Of a stretch of DNA of 64,000 bases, positions 16,689 through 24,976 are shown one piece after another (positions within the stretch are counted from its first letter, which is position 1; every line of letters begins with the position of its first letter). Below the pieces are notes generated by a model, which made no database searches, was not told the origin of the DNA, and was given only the letters and a program-made list of their open reading frames with translations. The stretch is from Pseudoflavonifractor phocaeensis (GTDB taxonomy: Bacteria > Bacillota > Clostridia > Oscillospirales > Oscillospiraceae), in the NCBI RefSeq assembly GCF_021531375.1, contig NZ_JADYTU010000001.1, forward strand, positions 186,001 to 250,000, read 5' to 3'. Made by a program: the position numbers and the translations under genes.

Positions 16689-17060
16689 CTATCGCGGTTG
16701 GGATGAAAAGGCTTGACCTTGATCGTATTGTTTCATCAGCTTGAGCAGCTGGGTGCTCAGGTCCAGAAAACGGTCCAGATCCTCGCGGGACCAATCACGA
16801 AACCAGTCCATCCCGTGAAGAAGCGGGGCCAGGAACCCGACCTGGACTGGAAAGGAGGAGTTGGAGATCAGGGCGGAGGCGGGGACGCCCAGGTGGACGG
16901 CGATACATTCCAGCGTGTCCAGATTGGGGCCGTGTCCCTGCTCGATCTCCTGAAGCGTGGATTTGGAGATGCCCAGCTCACGGGCAAAATTGACCTGGGA
17001 CATGCGGCGCAGCGTGCGGATCGTGCTCAGATTGGCAGACAGATTGTCGGCAGCTCCCAC
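16689..17060 (-). CDS. XRE-family helix-turn-helix regulator
   Basis: A 123-residue regulator with an HTH at about residues 8-62 (LSTIRTLRRMSQVNFARELGISKSTLQEIEQGHGP) and a helical tail rich in Trp, Asp and Leu (MDWFRDWSREDLDRFLDLSTQL) that may dimerise or bind a partner. Just upstream, TTCGACA occurs twice, 4 bases apart (about 17100-17118), with a TATACT box near 17083, so autoregulation is likely. No adjacent target is obvious. Confidence 0.8.
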   Translation of the reverse strand: MGAADNLSANLSTIRTLRRMSQVNFARELGISKSTLQEIEQGHGPNLDTLECIAVHLGVPASALISNSSFPVQVGFLAPLLHGMDWFRDWSREDLDRFLDLSTQLLKLMKQYDQGQAFSSQPR

Positions 17061-17199
17061 AACGGTCCCTCCCTTCCCGTTCAGTATAGCGAAAACAGCT
17101 GTCGAACTATGTCGAATTCAAGGAGGGTGTGTCGAAAATTTTAATTCTTATGGAAGGAGGACAGGGCTAAAGACACAAGCCTATTGGTTTTGTAAAGAA

Positions 17200-17236
17200 A
17201 AAGCCGTCGCAAACGACAGTGCGTTTGCGACGGCGT
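17200..17236 (-). terminator. Rho-independent terminator for the 17275-18096 gene
   Basis: A 13-bp perfect stem (GCCGTCGCAAACG with its complement) with a 5-base loop lies downstream of the minus-strand gene, and its minus-strand 3' side runs into CTTTTTC. Confidence 0.8.
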
Positions 17237-17274
17237 GGGAAGGGAGATAGCTTTCGAACCCAATACAATGATCG

Positions 17275-18096
17275 TTATGATAGATGTTCATCAAGCCAAG
17301 AGATCATGTCATAGTCATCGATAGATGTGAGGGTCGCATCGGCCCATACAGATTTAAGATTCTTCCCGTCAAACAATTTTGCCTCGACCATCTCCTGGAA
17401 GGTAGTAAAATCACAGCGTTCTCCTAAACTCGCTGATAACCAGAAAACATCTTCTCCAGAAACCTCATCCTTTGTCTTTCCGATCCAGAGGGCATCGTGT
17501 TCGCCCAAGGAAAATTCAATGTCAATGCTTTCCTCAAGTTCTTTCAAATCCAGCGCAAAGATTTTCTTCAAATCTTCAAAGGAGATCTTTACCCCCCATT
17601 CCGCAAGCCATTGTTCTCGCCATTTCTTTCGATCTTCGTCCGTAGGCAAGCGGTAACAGCCATCCTCCCCTACAAGTTCATGGCATTGGAGCATTGTCTC
17701 AATTGCCGAGTCAATTCCCAAATGAATTTTTATCAGCATACAATAGGCAACCAACTCATCATATATGCAGCGGTTATGTGCTGCCAAATAGTCTTTTATC
17801 ATATTTTGGAGGTTCTTTTCAGAATGAACCCCCCAGGCGGCACCCAGGGGATTGAGAAGAGCCATAGCCGCCGCAATCGGAAAAAAAGCAAACCACGCGT
17901 TAAAAAATGCGTCAACCATATCTGTCTGCTTCAAAATATTCGCAGAAATATAAGTTCCGATGAGCATGAGTGCCGCATAAAAAACGATTCCAATAATTGA
18001 CCACCCGAAATTCTCTTCCCGGGTAAACCAATCCAGAATTCTCTCAAACCAGGTCTGATCCGCAATTGGCCGATATTGTTTTTTCCGTTGTTTCAT
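17275..18096 (-). CDS. Hypothetical protein with two transmembrane segments
   Basis: A 273-residue protein with a basic N-terminus (MKQRKKQYRP), two hydrophobic segments at about 30-52 and 66-86 (SIIGIVFYAALMLIGTYISA; FFPIAAAMALLNPLGAAWG) and a long acidic cytosolic or external domain rich in Trp, Glu and Asp. No family is recognised. ATG 18094-18096 sits behind GGAGATTTGTT; a longer frame to 18168 would start inside the tRNA terminator and lacks a start signal. The gene is AT-richer than neighbours and stands beside a tRNA gene, which hints at acquisition. Confidence 0.7.
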   Translation of the reverse strand: MKQRKKQYRPIADQTWFERILDWFTREENFGWSIIGIVFYAALMLIGTYISANILKQTDMVDAFFNAWFAFFPIAAAMALLNPLGAAWGVHSEKNLQNMIKDYLAAHNRCIYDELVAYCMLIKIHLGIDSAIETMLQCHELVGEDGCYRLPTDEDRKKWREQWLAEWGVKISFEDLKKIFALDLKELEESIDIEFSLGEHDALWIGKTKDEVSGEDVFWLSASLGERCDFTTFQEMVEAKLFDGKNLKSVWADATLTSIDDYDMISWLDEHLS

Positions 18097-18169
18097 AACA
18101 AATCTCCAATCACTTCGTTCTGGCTGTATCATATCAAAGATTCCTGCTTTGTGCAATTCTATGGTCAAT

Positions 18170-18215
18170 TGAAAAGAAAAGCTGACAGATTTCTTGTCGA
18201 AATCTGTCAGCTTTT
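18170..18215 (-). terminator. Terminator of the tRNA-Gly transcript
   Basis: AAAAGCTGACAGATTTC (18177-18193) is fully complementary to 18199-18215 around a 5-base loop. On the minus strand it starts 3 bases after the tRNA CCA and runs into TTTTCTTTTC. Confidence 0.85.
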
Positions 18216-18217
18216 CT

Positions 18218-18291
18218 TGGAGCAGGTGAGGGGAATCGAACCCCCGTGTTCAGCTTGGGAAGCTGACATTCTGCCATTGAACTACACCTGC
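18218..18291 (-). tRNA. tRNA-Gly (anticodon UCC), CCA encoded
   Basis: On the minus strand the cloverleaf is complete: acceptor GCAGGTG/CACCTGC, D-arm AGTTCAATGGCAGA, anticodon arm TCAGCTTCCCAAGCTGA with TCC, and T-arm with GGGGGTTCGATTCCCC. The 3' CCA is at 18218-18220. Confidence 0.95.
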
Positions 18292-18403
18292 ATTGAAAAT
18301 CAGCTTTTACAATATAACACAATTGCAAAGACTTTGCAAGGGGAAAGAGGGAGAAAGTTGTCTCCGGGGCAGCGTAATTCATCCAGAAGCGAAGGCCGCA
18401 TAG

Positions 18404-18432
18404 TTGACAATGGGGCCAACATATACTATAAT
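18404..18432 (+). promoter_or_regulatory. Consensus sigma-A promoter of the superoxide reductase gene
   Basis: TTGACA at 18404-18409, a 17-base spacer and TATAAT at 18427-18432: a perfect match to the vegetative consensus, 36 bp before the start codon. Confidence 0.9.
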
Positions 18433-18467
18433 ATGTTTAGTAAATAATAACGAAAGGAATTATTGTT

Positions 18468-18836
18468 ATGAAAATTTATCGTTGTGACCACTGTGGCAAT
18501 ATCGTTACTTTTCTGCATTCGGCCGGAGTCCCTGTCATGTGCTGCGGCCAAAAGATGACGGAGTTGGTGCCCGGGACTACCGATGCCGCGTTGGAGAAGC
18601 ACGTCCCCGCCGTCCAGGTCGCGGATGGCAAGGTCTGCGTTCAGGTGGGTTCTGTGGAGCACCCCATGCTGCCGGAGCATTATATCCAGTGGATCGTGCT
18701 GGAAACCAATTTGGGCTGCCAGATCAGATATCTGAAGCCGGGTCAGGCGCCCAAGGCTGAGTTTGTCCTGGCTGAGGGGGAGGAGATGACTGCGGTTTAC
18801 GAGTACTGCAACCTTCACGGCCTCTGGAAGGCTTAA
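18468..18836 (+). CDS. dfx: Desulfoferrodoxin (2Fe superoxide reductase)
   Basis: A 122-residue protein with both iron centres. Centre I is a desulforedoxin-type Cys4 site (Cys6, Cys9, Cys25, Cys26). Centre II, the catalytic site, has His45 in EKHVP, His65, His71 and the Cys114/His117 pair of EYCNLHG. It reduces superoxide to peroxide without making oxygen and protects anaerobes in the cytoplasm. It is monocistronic, with a perfect promoter upstream and a terminator downstream, so strong expression is expected. Confidence 0.96.
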   Translation: MKIYRCDHCGNIVTFLHSAGVPVMCCGQKMTELVPGTTDAALEKHVPAVQVADGKVCVQVGSVEHPMLPEHYIQWIVLETNLGCQIRYLKPGQAPKAEFVLAEGEEMTAVYEYCNLHGLWKA

Positions 18837-18902
18837 GCAGACCACTGCGTGAATGCTTGCCCGGACAGGGAAAACCGACTGTCCGGCAAAAAGACTCTTT
18901 GC

Positions 18903-18938
18903 GGGAGGGGACCCTTGTGGTTCCCTCCCTTTTTGCCC
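18903..18938 (+). terminator. Rho-independent terminator after dfx
   Basis: GGGAGGGGAC pairs with GTTCCCTCCC (one mismatch), followed by TTTTTG. A second hairpin (CCGGACA/TGTCCGG) lies just before it, around 18861-18886. Confidence 0.75.
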
Positions 18939-19083
18939 TGCGCGAAAGCCAAAAAATGATGAAACAGTTGAAAATAGATCCGTCCTGACGGGAGGACGCT
19001 TGGACAGTCCGGGCCAACGGCTGGGAAAAGGCGGAATTTTTATGTGCCTGCTCCGAACCGCATGAAAGCTCACTAAAATTACA

Positions 19084-19112
19084 TTGACATAAGCACAGGG
19101 TTTTTATACAAT
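19084..19112 (+). promoter_or_regulatory. Sigma-A promoter of the NhaC-type gene
   Basis: TTGACA at 19084-19089, a 17-base spacer and TACAAT at 19107-19112, 35 bp before the start codon. Confidence 0.85.
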
Positions 19113-19146
19113 AGCTACAGTGTGTAAATAAGAGGAGGGTCCTTTA

Positions 19147-20481
19147 ATGGATTCAAAAGAGAAAAAGACAACAAGTAATCCCATTGCGCTGCTGCCCATC
19201 GGCGTATTTCTGCTGCTCTATCTGGGACTGGGCGTCATCTTTGAGTATATCATGAAGATCGAAATGGGCTTCTACAGCATCCCCATTGTGGTGGTGTTCC
19301 TGGTGGCCCTGCTGGTGGCCTGCCTGCAGAACCGGAGCCTGAACTTTGACGGCAAGCTGGCCGTCATGGCCCGGGGCGTGGGAGACAAGAATATTATGAC
19401 CATGATCCTGATCTTCCTGGTGGCCGGCGTGTTCGTGGGCGTCACCGGCCGTGACAGCGCCGAGGCCGTGGCCTATTTCCTGCTGTCCATCACCCCTGCC
19501 TGGGCCTCTGTGGCGGTGCTGTTTGTGGCCGCCTGCTTCGTGTCCACCGCCATGGGCACCTCCTGCGGCACCATCACCCTGATCGTTCCCATCGCCGTGG
19601 CTGTGTCCAAGGTCTCCGGCTTCTCCCTGCCGCTGTGCATCGGCTCCGTCATGGGCGGCGCCATGTTCGGCGACAACCTGTCCTTTATTTCCGATACCAC
19701 CATCGCCGCCTGCAACACCCAGGGCTGCGCCATGCGGGACAAGTTCCGCGCCAACTTCAAGATCGCTCTGCCCGCCGCCATTGCCACCCTGGCTTTGATC
19801 CTGGCGTTTTCCTTCAGCGCCGGCGTGGAGCACATCCAGAGCCCCGATTACAATATGCTGCTGCTGATCCCCTATGTCCTGGTCCTTGTGGGCGGCATTG
19901 CCGGGTTGAACGTGTTTGTGGTGCTGCTGGTCGGCATCTTCTCCGGTATCCTGATCACCGTGGCCACCGGCACTGTGGACAGCATGAGCCTGCTGGGCAA
20001 CATGGGTTCCGGCGCCTCCGGCATGTTTGAGACCATCATGGTCACCCTTCTGGTCTCCGCCATGTGCGGACTGATCCGGGAGTATGGCGGCTTTGAGGCC
20101 CTGCTGGCCTTTATCCGCCGGGTATTCAAGGGCCGGGTGGGCGGCCGCCTGGGTGTTGGCTTGCTGGTAGGGGCCATGGATATCGCCACCGCCAACAACA
20201 CCGTGGCCATTGTCATGGCCGGTCCCATTGCCAAGGAGATCAGCGAGGAGTACGGCATCACCCCCAAGGAGTCCGCCTCTCTGCTGGACACCTTCTCCTG
20301 TATCTTCCAGGGCGTTATCCCCTACGGCGCCCAGATGCTGCTGGCCATCTCCGCCGCGGCCGCTCTGGACAGCACCGTGTCCGCTTTCGAGATCCTGCCC
20401 TGCCTGTTTTATCCCTACATGCTGGCTATCGCGTCCATGGTGTATATCCTGTTCGGCGCCGGAAAACAGAAGAAAAAGTGA
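19147..20481 (+). CDS. NhaC-family Na+/H+ antiporter
   Basis: A 444-residue membrane protein with about 11-12 helices. Family features are the AMGTSCGTITLIVPIAVAVS segment, GGAMFGDNLSFISDTTIAA with its paired acidic residues, and GAMDIATANNTVAIVMAGPIAKEI with SLLDTFSCIFQGVIPYGAQ in the second half. The family exchanges Na+ (or another cation or organic substrate) for protons. It has its own promoter and terminator. The ion specificity is inferred from the family only. Confidence 0.88.
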   Translation: MDSKEKKTTSNPIALLPIGVFLLLYLGLGVIFEYIMKIEMGFYSIPIVVVFLVALLVACLQNRSLNFDGKLAVMARGVGDKNIMTMILIFLVAGVFVGVTGRDSAEAVAYFLLSITPAWASVAVLFVAACFVSTAMGTSCGTITLIVPIAVAVSKVSGFSLPLCIGSVMGGAMFGDNLSFISDTTIAACNTQGCAMRDKFRANFKIALPAAIATLALILAFSFSAGVEHIQSPDYNMLLLIPYVLVLVGGIAGLNVFVVLLVGIFSGILITVATGTVDSMSLLGNMGSGASGMFETIMVTLLVSAMCGLIREYGGFEALLAFIRRVFKGRVGGRLGVGLLVGAMDIATANNTVAIVMAGPIAKEISEEYGITPKESASLLDTFSCIFQGVIPYGAQMLLAISAAAALDSTVSAFEILPCLFYPYMLAIASMVYILFGAGKQKKK

Positions 20482-20499
20482 TCGAGCCCGTTTTTGTCG

Positions 20500-20535
20500 G
20501 GACTGCCGCGCTGCTGCGCGGCAGTCCTTTTTTGT
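20500..20535 (+). terminator. Rho-independent terminator after the NhaC-type gene
   Basis: GGACTGCCGCG (20500-20510) pairs perfectly with CGCGGCAGTCC (20517-20527) around a 6-base loop, followed by TTTTTTG. Confidence 0.85.
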
Positions 20536-20667
20536 CTGAAAAAGTTTTTGAAAAATTTTTGGGTTTTAAGAAGGAATTTGAGGGGGAATTTCGTATAATA
20601 GAATATATGACCGAGCGTATGATCGGAGCTCACTCCAGCTCCTGACCGGAGGAAGGAGGCGTCTGCC

Positions 20668-21672
20668 ATGACACTGCGGGAGCAGTTCCAGCAGCGGGAG
20701 AATGACATGCTGTCGCCCTATGCGTGCCGTTCCGCCCAGAGCCGGGGCCGGCAGCGGCCGGAGGAGGAGTGTTCCGTCCGGACCCCCTTTCAGCGGGACA
20801 CGGACCGGATCGTGTACTCCAAGGCGTTCCGGCGTCTGAAGCACAAGACCCAGGTGTTCCTTCAGCCCGAGGGGGACCACTACCGTACCCGGATGACCCA
20901 CACGCTGGAGGTCAGCCGCATTGCCAGGACCATCGCCCGGGCCCTTTCGCTGAATGAGGACCTGACCGAGGCCATCGCGCTGGGCCACGACTTGGGGCAT
21001 ACCCCCTTCGGCCACGCCGGAGAGCGGGCGCTGAACACCCTGATGCCCGGGGGCTTTGCCCACTATCAGCAGTCTGTGCGGGTGGTAGAGCGGCTGGAAA
21101 AGAACGGAGAGGGCCTGAACCTGACCTGGGAGGTCCGAAACGGCATCCTGTGCCACACCAAGGGGCAGGCGGCCGCCACGCTGGAGGGACAGATCGTCCG
21201 TCTGGCCGACCATATCGCCTATATCAACCACGACATTGAGGACGCCCTGCGGGGCGGGATCATCTTCCCCATGGACATCCCGCTGGAAGTGTCCAGTGTG
21301 CTGGGCTTTACCCATAAGGCCCGGATCGACACGCTGGTCCGGGACGCCATCGAGGCCAGCCTGGGGCAGCCCGAGATCCGGCAGTCCCCCCAGGTACGGG
21401 AAGCCATGCTGGCGCTGAAGGATTTTATGTTCGACAGCGTGTATACCAATCCCCTGGCCAAGGGGGAGGAGGGCAAGGCTCAGGACATGCTTCGGAGGCT
21501 CTTTGAATATTATCAGAAGGACCCTGACCGGCTGCCCGACGACTTCCAGACCATCCGGGCCGAGGAAGGGGTGGACCGGGCGGTGTGCGACTACATTGCC
21601 GGCATGACAGACCCCTTTGCCGTGGAGCGGTACAAAGAACTGTTCATCCCCGTCGGCTGGACGGTGAAATAG
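20668..21672 (+). CDS. dgt: dGTP triphosphohydrolase-like HD protein
   Basis: A 334-residue HD-domain phosphohydrolase of the dGTPase family. The metal site is visible as RMTHTLEVSRIARTIARAL and ALGHDLGHTPFGHAGE (the HD pair), with LADHIAYINHDIEDA further on. The family cleaves dNTPs to nucleoside and triphosphate and tunes dNTP pools. Position before dnaG and sigA is common in Clostridia and suggests a replication-linked operon. GGAGGAAGGAGG precedes the ATG. Confidence 0.9.
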   Translation: MTLREQFQQRENDMLSPYACRSAQSRGRQRPEEECSVRTPFQRDTDRIVYSKAFRRLKHKTQVFLQPEGDHYRTRMTHTLEVSRIARTIARALSLNEDLTEAIALGHDLGHTPFGHAGERALNTLMPGGFAHYQQSVRVVERLEKNGEGLNLTWEVRNGILCHTKGQAAATLEGQIVRLADHIAYINHDIEDALRGGIIFPMDIPLEVSSVLGFTHKARIDTLVRDAIEASLGQPEIRQSPQVREAMLALKDFMFDSVYTNPLAKGEEGKAQDMLRRLFEYYQKDPDRLPDDFQTIRAEEGVDRAVCDYIAGMTDPFAVERYKELFIPVGWTVK

Positions 21673-21754
21673 GGGCCGCGCCCAAACGGATAGAAGTTCA
21701 TCCAACTGGCTAAAAATAGACACATACCCTTTGGAAGGAAAGGAGAGGGCTTTT

Positions 21755-23521
21755 TTGGCGTTACCGGAACGTTTTCTGGACGAATTGATCGCCAGGACAG
21801 ATATTGTGGACCTGGTATCCGAGTCGGTCCGGCTGACGAAGAAGGGAAACAGCTATTGGGGCTGCTGCCCGTTCCACAGTGAGAAGACCCCCTCCTTTCA
21901 TGTGGTCCCCGACCGGCAGATCTATAAATGTTTCGGCTGCGGCAAGGGGGGCGGGGCCATCAACTTCGTCATGGAGATGGAGAACCTGCCCTTCCGGGAC
22001 GCGGTGGCGGTGCTGGCCAAGCGGGCGGGCATGGCGGTCCCCGAATTTGGCGGGGGCTCCTCCGCCGGAATGCGGGAGCGCCGGGATAAACTGCTGGAGA
22101 TCAACAAGCAGGCCGCCCGGGCTTTTCACCGGTGGCTGTACGCCCCGGAGGGGGCGGGAGGACTGGCCTATCTGCAAAGACGGGGGCTGTCCAAAGCCAC
22201 CTTGACCAACTTCGGCCTGGGCTTCGCTCCGGACAGCTGGGACGCTCTCATTCGGGAGCTGAGCCAACAGGGTTATGACAAACGGGACCTGCTGGACGCG
22301 GGGCTGGCGGTCAGCAACAAGGACGGACGCATTTACGACAGGTTCCGCAACCGGGTCATGTTCCCAATCATCGACGTCCGGGGCAACGTCATCGGCTTTG
22401 GCGGCCGGGTGATGGATGATTCCACACCGAAATATCTGAACTCGCCGGATACCCCCGTGTACAACAAGAGCCGAAACGTGTTTGCTCTGAACATCGCCAA
22501 AAAATCCAAGGAGAGCCGGGTGATCCTGACCGAGGGCTATATGGACACCATTTCCCTCCATCAGGCAGGCTTTGACAGTGCGGTGGCCTCCCTGGGCACC
22601 TCCCTGACGGAGGAGCACGCCCAGCTGCTGTCCCGGTATTTCAAGGAGGCGGTCATCTCCTACGACGGGGATAAGGCCGGTGTGGCCGCGGCCCAGCGGG
22701 CCATCCCCCTGCTGGAGAAGGCGGGGCTGAAGGTAAAGGTCCTGCGGGTGACGGGGGCCAAGGACCCGGACGAGTTTATCAAGGCCTATGGCCGGGATGC
22801 CTTTGCCCGGCTGCTGGACAAGAGCGAAAACCAAGTGGACTACCGTCTGGCCCAGATCCAGGCAAAATACGATCTGGAGGACGACGGCCAGCGGGTAGCC
22901 TTTTTGCAAGAGGCCGCCCAGATGATCTCTACCCTCCACAGCGCGGTGGAGCGGGAGATCTACGGCGGTCACGCCGCCCAGACGGCGGGGGTCACCCCGG
23001 AGACTATGGCCCAGGAGGTCAACCGGGCCCTGAAGAGCCGGCTGCGGAAGGAGAAAAAGCAGCAGGAGCGGCGGGACCTGGCCCCGGCCAGTCAACTTCA
23101 GCCCAAAAACCGCGGCCTGCGGTATGAGAACATCCGCTCCGCCCGGGCGGAGGAGGGCATTTTGCGGCTGGTCCTGCTGGACCCGTCCCTGCTGGCAAAG
23201 ATGGAGGGCCTGACAGGAAGCGAGTTTTCTTCTCCGCTGTTGGGAAAGGTCTTCAATCTGCTCCGGCGGCGGGCGGAGGAGGGCCTGTCCACCCATCTGG
23301 CGGCCCTGGCAGAGGAACTGACCGGGGAGGAGATGGACCACATGGCCCAGGTGGCGGCCCAACCCGAATCCATGGCCCGCGCGGAACAGTCCATCCGCGA
23401 TTACATATCGGTCATCCGGGGAGAGGGGCTCCTGCGGAGCGGGGGCCGGGCGGATGATCTGCTGTTAGCGGCACAAAAGAAATATTTAGAAAAGAAAGCA
23501 TATATGGAGGAAAAACCATGA
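21755..23521 (+). CDS. dnaG: DNA primase
   Basis: A 588-residue primase with the N-terminal zinc-binding domain ([15 protein letters not shown]...CFGCGKGG), the RNA polymerase domain with TOPRIM fold ([32 protein letters not shown]) and a C-terminal helicase-binding domain. It makes RNA primers on the lagging strand. The frame can be read from TTG 21731, but TTG 21755, placed properly behind AAAGGAGAG (21740-21747), is the better start. Its stop overlaps the sigA ATG (ATGA), the conserved dnaG-sigA coupling. Confidence 0.95.
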   Translation: MALPERFLDELIARTDIVDLVSESVRLTKKGNSYWGCCPFHSEKTPSFHVVPDRQIYKCFGCGKGGGAINFVMEMENLPFRDAVAVLAKRAGMAVPEFGGGSSAGMRERRDKLLEINKQAARAFHRWLYAPEGAGGLAYLQRRGLSKATLTNFGLGFAPDSWDALIRELSQQGYDKRDLLDAGLAVSNKDGRIYDRFRNRVMFPIIDVRGNVIGFGGRVMDDSTPKYLNSPDTPVYNKSRNVFALNIAKKSKESRVILTEGYMDTISLHQAGFDSAVASLGTSLTEEHAQLLSRYFKEAVISYDGDKAGVAAAQRAIPLLEKAGLKVKVLRVTGAKDPDEFIKAYGRDAFARLLDKSENQVDYRLAQIQAKYDLEDDGQRVAFLQEAAQMISTLHSAVEREIYGGHAAQTAGVTPETMAQEVNRALKSRLRKEKKQQERRDLAPASQLQPKNRGLRYENIRSARAEEGILRLVLLDPSLLAKMEGLTGSEFSSPLLGKVFNLLRRRAEEGLSTHLAALAEELTGEEMDHMAQVAAQPESMARAEQSIRDYISVIRGEGLLRSGGRADDLLLAAQKKYLEKKAYMEEKP

Positions 23522-24834
23522 GCACCAAGAAGACCGTACACACCATCACTGCGGAGCAGAAGGAGAAGATGGACAAGCAGGTGGATATCCAGCACCGCAT
23601 GGAGGCCGGCAAGGTAGAGATCATGAAGGTGGTCGCCGGAATGCCGGGCGCGGAGAAGCTGGCCGAGCTGATCGAGCGGGGCAAGAAGAAAGGCAACCTG
23701 TCTTCCACCGAGCTGTTGGATGTGCTGGAGGATATGGATCTGGGCGCCGAGCAGATGGACAAGATCTACGACACGCTGGAGAACCTGGGCATCGACACCG
23801 TGGGCGAGGACTATATCCCCGAGCTGCCCGACGACGCCGAGCCCCCTCTGGAGGCCATTGAGGAGATCTCTGAGGAGGAGATGGTGGACCCCAACGCCAT
23901 GGTGGATTCCTTCGGCACCGACGACCCGGTGCGTATGTACCTGAAGGAGATCGGCAAGGTGAATCTGCTCAGCTCCGACGAGGAGGTGGAGCTTGCCCAG
24001 GCCATGGCCGCGGGCGCCGACGCCAAGACCCAGCTTGAGGAGCTGGAGGCGGCGGGTGAGGAGATCCCCGCGGAACTCAGGACCGAGCTGAACAAGCTGA
24101 TCAAGAAGGGTGAGCGGGCCAAGCAGCGCCTGGCCGAGGCCAACCTCCGTCTGGTGGTGTCCATTGCCAAGCGGTATGTGGGCCGCGGCATGCAGTTCCT
24201 GGACCTAATTCAGGAGGGCAACCTGGGTCTGATCAAGGCGGTGGAGAAGTTCGACTACACCAAGGGCTATAAGTTCTCCACCTATGCCACCTGGTGGATC
24301 CGGCAGGCCATCACCCGTGCCATTGCCGACCAGGCCCGTACCATCCGTATCCCTGTCCACATGGTGGAGACCATCAACAAAGTCATCCGGGTTTCCCGTC
24401 AGCTGCTTCAGGAGCTGGGACACGACCCCACCCCCGAGGAGATCGCCGCCGAGATGAACATGCCCGTGGAGCGGGTGCGGGAGATCCTGAAGATCGCCCA
24501 GGAACCCGTCTCTCTGGAGACCCCCATCGGCGAGGAGGAGGACAGCCATCTGGGCGACTTCATCCCCGACGAGGACGCCTCCGAGCCCGCGGAGGCCGCC
24601 TCCTTCACTCTGCTGAAGGAGCAGCTGGTGGAGGTGCTGTCCACCCTGACCCCCCGGGAGGAGAAGGTCCTGAAGCTGCGCTTCGGCATTGAGGACGGCC
24701 GTACCCGCACCCTTGAGGAAGTGGGTAAGGAATTCAACGTCACCCGTGAGCGCATCCGCCAGATCGAGGCCAAGGCCCTCAGAAAACTCCGCCACCCCTC
24801 CAGAAGCAAGAAACTGAAGGACTTTTTGAACTGA
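23518..24834 (+). CDS. sigA: RNA polymerase primary sigma factor SigA (RpoD)
   Basis: A 438-residue group 1 sigma factor. It carries region 1.1 (about 1-90), region 1.2 ([18 protein letters not shown]), region 2 with [57 protein letters not shown], region 3 and the region 4 HTH ([29 protein letters not shown]). It directs RNA polymerase to TTGACA/TATAAT promoters of the kind seen repeatedly in this window. It is the last gene of dgt-dnaG-sigA. Confidence 0.98.
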   Translation: MSTKKTVHTITAEQKEKMDKQVDIQHRMEAGKVEIMKVVAGMPGAEKLAELIERGKKKGNLSSTELLDVLEDMDLGAEQMDKIYDTLENLGIDTVGEDYIPELPDDAEPPLEAIEEISEEEMVDPNAMVDSFGTDDPVRMYLKEIGKVNLLSSDEEVELAQAMAAGADAKTQLEELEAAGEEIPAELRTELNKLIKKGERAKQRLAEANLRLVVSIAKRYVGRGMQFLDLIQEGNLGLIKAVEKFDYTKGYKFSTYATWWIRQAITRAIADQARTIRIPVHMVETINKVIRVSRQLLQELGHDPTPEEIAAEMNMPVERVREILKIAQEPVSLETPIGEEEDSHLGDFIPDEDASEPAEAASFTLLKEQLVEVLSTLTPREEKVLKLRFGIEDGRTRTLEEVGKEFNVTRERIRQIEAKALRKLRHPSRSKKLKDFLN

Positions 24835-24860
24835 AGCCGCCCAAAGGGGCTGGCTGAGAT

Positions 24861-24905
24861 GGAGCATGACCGGACCGGACAGGGGCGGCCATGCTCCTTT
24901 TTTCG
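24861..24905 (+). terminator. Rho-independent terminator after sigA
   Basis: GGAGCATG (24861-24868) pairs with CATGCTCC (24890-24897), followed by a T-run. Confidence 0.8.
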
Positions 24906-24921
24906 CCGGCCTCTCCGCTGT

Positions 24922-24950
24922 TTGACAAAATAGGGCATCTGTGTTATATG
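24922..24950 (+). promoter_or_regulatory. Sigma-A-like promoter of the Sel1-repeat gene
   Basis: TTGACA at 24922-24927, a 17-base spacer and TATATG at 24945-24950, 26 bp before the chosen start codon. Confidence 0.75.
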
Positions 24951-24976
24951 TGCAGAGTAAGAAAGGAGCGGGACCA

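Noticed and set aside
14122-16794. 890-codon minus-strand frame across trmFO and plsX
   Set aside because: Same reason: stop-free antisense of GC-rich conserved genes, no motif and no start signal.
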